Shown piece by piece: positions 59,156 through 64,000 of a stretch of DNA of 64,000 nt. Position numbers and translations under genes: made by a program. Source of the DNA: Pseudomonas putida NBRC 14164 (lineage in GTDB: Bacteria; Pseudomonadota; Gammaproteobacteria; Pseudomonadales; Pseudomonadaceae); the NCBI RefSeq assembly GCF_000412675.1, contig NC_021505.1, positions 2,908,501 through 2,972,500 on the forward strand, in the 5' to 3' direction. Each line of letters starts with the position of its first letter. Position 1 is the stretch's first letter. The notes beneath the pieces were generated by a model, which saw only the letters and a program-made list of their open reading frames with translations, did not search any database and was not told the DNA's origin.

Positions 59156-60079
59156 ATGAGCAATCTTGCCCCACTGAACAACCTGATCACTCGCTTTCAG
59201 GAGCAGACGCCAATCCGCGCCAGCTCACTGATCATCACCTTGTACGGCGATGCCATCGAGCCCCATGGGGGGACCGTCTGGCTGGGTAGCCTGATCAACC
59301 TGCTGGAGCCGATCGGCATCAACGAACGACTGATCCGCACATCGATCTTTCGCCTCACCAAAGAGGGTTGGCTCACCGCTGAAAAAGTTGGCCGACGCAG
59401 TTACTACAGCCTGACGGGCACTGGCCGCCGCCGTTTCGAAAAAGCCTTCAAACGTGTCTACAGCCCGAGCCAACCGGCCTGGGATGGCGCCTGGACGCTG
59501 GTGTTGCTGTCGCAGCTTGAGGCCGGCAAGCGCAAGGCCTTGCGTGAAGAGCTGGAATGGCAGGGGTTTGGCGTGATGGCGCCGAACCTGCTTGGCTGCC
59601 CACGGGCAGACCGCGCTGATCTGACCGCAACCTTGCGTGACCTGGAAGCCAGCGACGACAGTATCGTCTTCGAAACCCACACCCAGGAAGTGCTCGCGTC
59701 CAAGGCCATGCGCGCCCAGGTGCGGGAGAGCTGGCGTATCGATGAGCTGGGGCAGCAGTACAGCGAGTTCATCCAGCTGTTCAGGCCGCTGTGGCAGAGC
59801 CTGAAAGAGCAGCAACTGCTCGATGCGCAAGATTGTTTCCTGGCGCGCACCCTGCTGATTCACGAGTACCGCCGCCTGCTGTTGCGCGACCCGCAACTGC
59901 CAGACGAGCTGCTGCCAGGGGATTGGGAGGGAAGGGCCGCGCGACAGTTGTGCCGCAACCTGTATCGGCTGGTGTTTGCCAAGGCAGAGGAGTGGCTGAA
60001 TGCGGCGCTGGAGACGGCCGACGGGCCTTTGCCGGATGTGAACGAGGGCTTCTACCAGCGCTTTGGCGGGCTGGCCTGA
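59156..60079 (+). CDS. paaX: PaaX phenylacetate-responsive repressor
   Basis: 307 residues from ATG 59156. The N-terminal winged helix (about 15-90: IRASSLIITLYGD, RTSIFRLTKEGWLTAEKVGRRSYYSLT) and the C-terminal PaaX domains are typical. It represses paa operons until phenylacetyl-CoA binds. Candidate operators lie ahead of paaA and between paaF and paaY. Confidence 0.96.
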   Translation: MSNLAPLNNLITRFQEQTPIRASSLIITLYGDAIEPHGGTVWLGSLINLLEPIGINERLIRTSIFRLTKEGWLTAEKVGRRSYYSLTGTGRRRFEKAFKRVYSPSQPAWDGAWTLVLLSQLEAGKRKALREELEWQGFGVMAPNLLGCPRADRADLTATLRDLEASDDSIVFETHTQEVLASKAMRAQVRESWRIDELGQQYSEFIQLFRPLWQSLKEQQLLDAQDCFLARTLLIHEYRRLLLRDPQLPDELLPGDWEGRAARQLCRNLYRLVFAKAEEWLNAALETADGPLPDVNEGFYQRFGGLA

Positions 60080-60143
60080 ACAAAAATGCTACACCCTGCA
60101 GGTCGGTGATGGCGAAGGTTCTCAGCCCGGCGGAGGCAGGGCT

Positions 60144-60953
60144 TCAGGGTGTCGAGCATGATGCTTTCAGGGAGTGCTTGCGTTCACCGTCAAGGCCGCC
60201 TTGCTCGAACGCCATCAATGCTGGCATGTCGAGTATTTCCACCAGCCTGCCGTGCAGGCTGACGACGTCTTGCGCACGCAAGCGGGCGACCGATCGGCAT
60301 ACGGTCTCCAGGCGCAGGCCCAGGTAGGATGCTATGTCCTCGCGCGACATGCGTAACATGAAGCCATGGGCGGAGTAGCCACGGTTGACGAAGCGCCGGG
60401 ACAGCCCGATCAGAAAACTGGCCAGGCGCTGTTCGGCGGTGAGGTTGCACAACATCAGCACGCGCTCGTGTTCACGTACGATCTCCCGGCTCATCAAGCG
60501 GTTCAGGCTTTGCTGCAAGGCCGGAAAGTCGCGCGCCAGCGCTTGCAGGCGACGATAGGGGACCGGGCAGACTTCGCTATCTTCCAGGGCGATCGCGTCG
60601 CAGACATGGTGATCGGTAGCGATGGCATCCAGCCCGAGCACGTCGCCCGGCATCCAGAAGTTGATCACGACACCCTGGCCCTCGACGCTGTTGAGGCTGG
60701 TCTTGAAACTGCCGCAGCGCACGGCATAGAGCATGGTCAAGGGATCATTGGCATTGAACAGCGCCGTGCCTTTGCGGATGCGCATGCGTGGCCCGATCAG
60801 CGAGCCCAGGCAGTTATTGTCGTGCAGGGGCAAACCGGTGGGCAGGCACAAGCCGCTGACCCGACAATCGCGGCACAGCGTCGCCAGCGGTTTCAGGTGA
60901 ACCGGAGGCGAAGCAGGCTGTTCGAGCAGCGTGACTTTCAGTTGGCCAGACAT
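60144..60953 (-). CDS. FNR-family oxygen-sensing regulator
   Basis: 269 residues from ATG 60953. N-terminal C27, C30 and C36 plus C118 are spaced like the [4Fe-4S] ligands of ANR/FNR. The cyclic-nucleotide-like domain follows, then the Crp HTH. The recognition helix reads LRLETVCRSVARL: E216 and R220 are kept, but the Ser of FNR is Cys219. P. putida KT2440 has three FNR paralogues with different oxygen sensitivity, one of them next to paaX, which fits this gene. FNR boxes upstream of the first universal stress gene are likely targets. Confidence 0.9.
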   Translation of the reverse strand: MSGQLKVTLLEQPASPPVHLKPLATLCRDCRVSGLCLPTGLPLHDNNCLGSLIGPRMRIRKGTALFNANDPLTMLYAVRCGSFKTSLNSVEGQGVVINFWMPGDVLGLDAIATDHHVCDAIALEDSEVCPVPYRRLQALARDFPALQQSLNRLMSREIVREHERVLMLCNLTAEQRLASFLIGLSRRFVNRGYSAHGFMLRMSREDIASYLGLRLETVCRSVARLRAQDVVSLHGRLVEILDMPALMAFEQGGLDGERKHSLKASCSTP

Positions 60954-61212
60954 GTTCAGGCCTCCTTCGCACATCGGAAATCAGCCCGAGTCTGCGCAAC
61001 TGGGCGCGGTGACCAGTCCAAGAGCATGCATGGGCAAGAAAACTGCGGAACGATGCAAACAAAGGGGTCCCTGCATCCAGTGCGCGAGGGCCAGGGGGTG
61101 ATCGCCACTTTTTCGACGAACACCGCTGCTTTCATTAGGGCCATGGCACGCCTCCGGGGCTGGAAATTGTTGTTGATATGCGCGTAGCGTGCGCCCGGCA
61201 ATCGGCGATACG

Positions 61213-61284
61213 TTGATCCTCGTCAAGTTTTTGTGCTGTGGGAAATACCGTTGGTCCATTGGGGCGTCAGTTGACAAACGTCAA
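61213..61284. promoter_or_regulatory. Two FNR/ANR boxes
   Basis: TTGATCCTCGTCAA (61213-61226) and TTGACAAACGTCAA (61271-61284) match TTGAT-N4-ATCAA at nine and eight of ten positions. The second is centred about 66 bp before the universal stress gene, suitable for a site near -41 of its promoter. The rest of the 390-bp gap (60954-61343) shows no gene. Confidence 0.6.
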
Positions 61285-61343
61285 GTCCGCAAAGCACGGG
61301 TAAACGATGCTTCGGTTACGTATCGCAACCGTCGAGGTGTGCC

Positions 61344-62270
61344 ATGGAAACCCCGCAAAGACTGCTGTTGATCGCATCGCCCCTGATGCGCCGTACCCCC
61401 GTCTACGACCGAGCCGCAGCCTTGGCCAAGGCCAAGGGCATGGCGCTGCACATCGTGGCTTTCGATTATGTGGAAGGGCTTGCCACGGCGGGCCTGGTCA
61501 ATGACCAGGCGCTGGCAGTGATGCGCGAAGGTTACGTGCAGCAACACCGGGAGTGGTTGGAAAACCAGGCGCAGCCGATGCGGCGCAACGGCGTCACAGT
61601 CACGACTGAAGTGGTGTGGGTGCAGCATCCCTTGAACGAGATCCTGGTGCACCTGCGCGAACAGTCGTTCGCCCTGCTGATCAAGGAGTTCGAGCATGAG
61701 CCCTGGTGGGCGCGTGCCATGTTCACCAACCTGGATATCCAGCTGCTGCGCGAAACCCGCATACCGCTGCATCTGGTGCACAACGCCAGCCATGCGTTAC
61801 CGCGCAGAATCCTGGCGGCCGTGGACCTGTCCAGGCCCGAGGACCAGTTCGAAGGCTTCAACGACCAGATCATCAGTGAGGCGCTGAAACTGGCTCTGCA
61901 GTGCAGCGCGCAGATCGAATTGCTGTATGCCTACGACCTGGGTTCCATGTACCTGGACGCGGGCGGCAGCCGGGCGCATTCGTTCCTGTTCGATTCCAAC
62001 CTAGCCCGGACGCTACACGAAGCACAGAGCGACGCCTTCCAGGCCCTTGCCGAGCGCAATGGCATTGCCGCCGAGCACCGCCACATGCGCATCGGCGACC
62101 CGGCCAAAGCCCTGGCCGTGTTCATGGACAACAATGATATCGACGTACTGGTCATGGGCAGTTATCACCACCATGGCATCGGCTGGTTCATCGGCAGTAC
62201 TGCCGAGCGGGTGTTGCATCGCTTGTCCAGCAGTGTGCTGGTGATTTCCCCCGAGCATTCCCAGGGGTGA
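61344..62270 (+). CDS. Tandem-domain universal stress protein
   Basis: 308 residues with two UspA folds (about 1-145 and 150-308). The second ends with the nucleotide-binding pattern VMGSYHHHGIGWFIGSTAERVL. Such proteins support survival under energy or oxygen limitation. FNR boxes lie just upstream and the FNR-family gene is divergent, so anaerobic induction is likely. GAGG precedes the ATG. Confidence 0.92.
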   Translation: METPQRLLLIASPLMRRTPVYDRAAALAKAKGMALHIVAFDYVEGLATAGLVNDQALAVMREGYVQQHREWLENQAQPMRRNGVTVTTEVVWVQHPLNEILVHLREQSFALLIKEFEHEPWWARAMFTNLDIQLLRETRIPLHLVHNASHALPRRILAAVDLSRPEDQFEGFNDQIISEALKLALQCSAQIELLYAYDLGSMYLDAGGSRAHSFLFDSNLARTLHEAQSDAFQALAERNGIAAEHRHMRIGDPAKALAVFMDNNDIDVLVMGSYHHHGIGWFIGSTAERVLHRLSSSVLVISPEHSQG

Positions 62271-62505
62271 GGTACAAGGCCCGCAGGTCCAGTTCGTGGA
62301 CTATCTCGCTGACATCGCCGCCCAGGTACCGTGAGCTGAACCCCAGCCCCTTGGTCAGCCGGTGCATGGCGTAATTGTTCGCCAGGTCCCTGGAAATCAT
62401 CCACTCATAGCCACTGCTCCGGGCCGCGCCGAGCAGGGACCGCAGCAAGCGCGCACCCAGGCCTTTGCGCTGCCAGTCCTCACGAAAGCTACGGAGGTTC
62501 ATCAT
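62188..62505 (-). pseudogene. Truncated GNAT acetyltransferase remnant
   Basis: The minus frame reads WQRKGLGARLLRSL near the 62475 region and ANNYAMHRLTKGLGF, matching the C-terminal half of a GNAT domain (motif A Q/RxxGxG/A and motif B). The N-terminal half is missing, because the second universal stress gene begins there, and the tail runs into the first stress gene. The homology spans about 62265-62480. Such GNAT domains often end acyl-CoA-synthetase-like protein acetyltransferases. Confidence 0.55.
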
Positions 62506-63430
62506 GGGTCAGTTTCGACAATTGCTGGTGCTGCTTACTGAAGTCGATCCCCATTCAGCCGCACTGCGCAGTGGGCTGGCGCTGGCGCATGTCAGCGGTG
62601 CCAGCGTGCATGTGCTGGGGTTGTTCGAGCCGAGCGAGGAGCACCTGCTGCGCGAAGAGCGCCTGAACGAGGCTGATATCAAACGCCAGTACGACCACTA
62701 CTGCGTGCAACTGCGGGCGCTGGCCGAACGGCACCCCGGCACCGGTGTGACACTGACGGTCGACAGCCTTGCCGCCGACGATATCCGCAGCGAGGCCATC
62801 CCCTACATCAGCGAACTGCAGCCGGACCTGGTGATCAAGGACAGCGAATCCGCGTCGGCCCTGGCGCGGCTGTTCGGTACCCCGCTGGACAGTGCGCTGA
62901 TGCGAGGTTTCAAGGGGCTCACCCTCTTCGTGCCCAAAGCGGCCGTTTCATTGCCTCGGCGCGTTCTGGTCGCCGTGGATACCTGTTTCAGCGAGACGCC
63001 AGAGGTTCAGGAACGGTTCAATCGAGGGCTGATTCGCGTCGCCCAGGCGTTGGCACTGCAGTGCGATGCTGCGTTGCATCTGCTGTCGGCCTACAACCTG
63101 GCCGGTGTGTTCGCCGCGGACATGAACGTCACCGAGGCGTGGATTGACGAGCTGCGCGCGGCGCTGCAGGAACCCTTCAACGCCTTGGCAGAGGCAGAAG
63201 GTGTGGCGCCGGACCGCCGACACTTCGTGGAGGGCGGCTCGGTGCAGGTGATTCGCGAACAGGTCGTGGCCCTTGAAGTCGACGCCGTGGTGATGGGCGT
63301 GGTGCAGCCCAAAGGGCTGGACAAGCTGCTGGGCGACACTACTGAACGCATGGTCGGCCATCCGCCGTGCAGTGTGCTCGCGGTCCATCCTCATGTGTTC
63401 GAAACCCAGGAGCCTTGGCCATGCAACTGA
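62504..63430 (+). CDS. Second universal stress protein
   Basis: 308 residues from ATG 62504, with GGAGG 6 bp upstream. Two UspA domains; the second ends VMGVVQPKGLDKLLGDTTERMVG, a weaker nucleotide loop than in the first protein. It overlaps the MBL-fold gene by 10 bp, so the two are probably co-transcribed. Confidence 0.9.
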   Translation: MGQFRQLLVLLTEVDPHSAALRSGLALAHVSGASVHVLGLFEPSEEHLLREERLNEADIKRQYDHYCVQLRALAERHPGTGVTLTVDSLAADDIRSEAIPYISELQPDLVIKDSESASALARLFGTPLDSALMRGFKGLTLFVPKAAVSLPRRVLVAVDTCFSETPEVQERFNRGLIRVAQALALQCDAALHLLSAYNLAGVFAADMNVTEAWIDELRAALQEPFNALAEAEGVAPDRRHFVEGGSVQVIREQVVALEVDAVVMGVVQPKGLDKLLGDTTERMVGHPPCSVLAVHPHVFETQEPWPCN

Positions 63431-64000
63431 CCTTTCTCGGCGGCACCGGGACGGTGACCGGCAGCAAATTCCTGTTGACCCGCGACCGCACGCGGATCCT
63501 GGTGGACTGCGGGCTGTACCAGGGCTACAAGCAATTGCGCCTGCGCAACTGGGAACCCTTGCCTTCGGCACTGCGGGCGCTGGATGCAGTCGTGCTGACC
63601 CACGCCCATCTCGACCACAGTGGCTACCTTCCAGTATTGGCCAGGGAAGGCTATAGCGGACCGATCTATGCCACCCCGGCAACCTGCGCCCTGGCTGAAG
63701 TGCTCCTGCTCGACAGCGCGCGGCTGCAGGAGGAGCAGGCCGAACATGCCAATCGCCACGGTTATTCCAAGCACACCCCGGCGCGGCCGCTCTATACCGA
63801 GCAGGATGCCAAACAGGCGCTGGCACTATTGCGCCCGGTGGAGCTGCATCAGGGAACGCCGATTGCCGAAGGCATGGACCTGCTGCTGCGCACGGCTGGC
63901 CATATCCTGGGCGCGGCGACTGTGCAGATCAGTGCACAGGGCCAGACCTTGGTCTTCTCGGGTGACCTGGGCAGGCCGCAAGACCCGATCATGCGGGCAC
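63421..64000 (+). CDS. MBL-fold RNase/CPSF-like protein, N-terminal part (cut by window edge)
   Basis: About 193 N-terminal residues are present. The metallo-beta-lactamase motif is H61-A-H63-L-D65-H66, preceded by LTFLGGTGTVTGSKFLL, and followed by TAGHILGAATVQI and FSGDLGRPQDPIM. This order is typical of beta-CASP RNases related to CPSF-73 (RNA exonucleases). The C-terminal beta-CASP region lies beyond the window. Its overlap with a stress-protein gene suggests a role in stress or anaerobic RNA turnover, which is inference. Confidence 0.9.
   Translation, partial: MQLTFLGGTGTVTGSKFLLTRDRTRILVDCGLYQGYKQLRLRNWEPLPSALRALDAVVLTHAHLDHSGYLPVLAREGYSGPIYATPATCALAEVLLLDSARLQEEQAEHANRHGYSKHTPARPLYTEQDAKQALALLRPVELHQGTPIAEGMDLLLRTAGHILGAATVQISAQGQTLVFSGDLGRPQDPIMRA

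Overview
The window is high-GC chromosomal DNA that reads as a member of the Pseudomonas putida group. Three things point there: a complete phenylacetyl-CoA (paa) regulon followed by an FNR-type regulator and universal stress proteins, many palindromic intergenic repeats with the core CGGG..CCCGCTCCCACAG, and the overall family content. No rRNA, tRNA, CRISPR array or insertion sequence was seen. The species call is inferred from gene content, not from a search.

Layout. (1) 1-7.3 kb: a glycerate/sugar-diacid block (Rieske protein, MFS transporter, CdaR/SdaR-type activator, glycerate kinase), then a LysR regulator divergent from an unusual SDR + SMP-30 fusion enzyme. (2) 7.3-15.3 kb: a lone tyrosine recombinase, a GGDEF/EAL membrane protein, a SCO1-cytochrome c fusion and a very large multicopper oxidase resembling McoA/MofA manganese oxidases. 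(3) 15.5-21.1 kb: a TPP riboswitch ahead of two tenA genes, then cytosine uptake and deamination (codB, PucR-type regulator, codA). (4) 21.1-25.3 kb: an ornithine cyclodeaminase-like/threonine dehydratase-like pair with a DauR-like regulator, and a chromosomal KfrA-like coiled-coil protein. (5) 25.3-32.6 kb: small stress-type proteins, an MgtC-like protein, an orphan CrtZ hydroxylase, a BASS transporter, a DyP peroxidase, a Tat-exported aldo/keto reductase and a transporter. (6) 32.8-37.3 kb: a six-gene same-strand run encoding a KGG stress protein, a lipoprotein, a haem-oxygenase-like di-iron protein, an NPPY methyltransferase, a YbdK-type carboxylate-amine ligase and an SAH/MTA nucleosidase-like protein. 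This looks like an uncharacterised biosynthetic operon and is the best candidate for a new system here. (7) 37.4-42.5 kb: small genes, a ClpP-like protein, a Nudix hydrolase, a second KGG protein and a divergent response regulator/hybrid kinase pair. (8) 42.6-60.1 kb: the paa regulon. On the minus strand are paaFGHIJK, paaABCDE, and transport genes plus paaZ; on the plus strand is paaY-paaX. (9) 60.1-64 kb: an FNR-family regulator, two universal stress proteins flanking a broken acetyltransferase, and the start of an MBL-fold RNase-like protein.

How the parts work together. In the paa block, phenylacetate enters through the porin and PaaL and is activated by PaaK. It is epoxidised by PaaABCE (PaaD is probably an Fe-S maturation factor), isomerised by PaaG, ring-opened and oxidised by PaaZ, and then beta-oxidised by PaaFHJ, with PaaI and PaaY as thioesterases. 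PaaX is the expected repressor, and copies of an AAGCGATACA-type motif sit in front of paaA and between paaF and paaY. The FNR-type regulator is next to FNR-box-like sites upstream of the first universal stress protein, which suggests an oxygen-limitation module.
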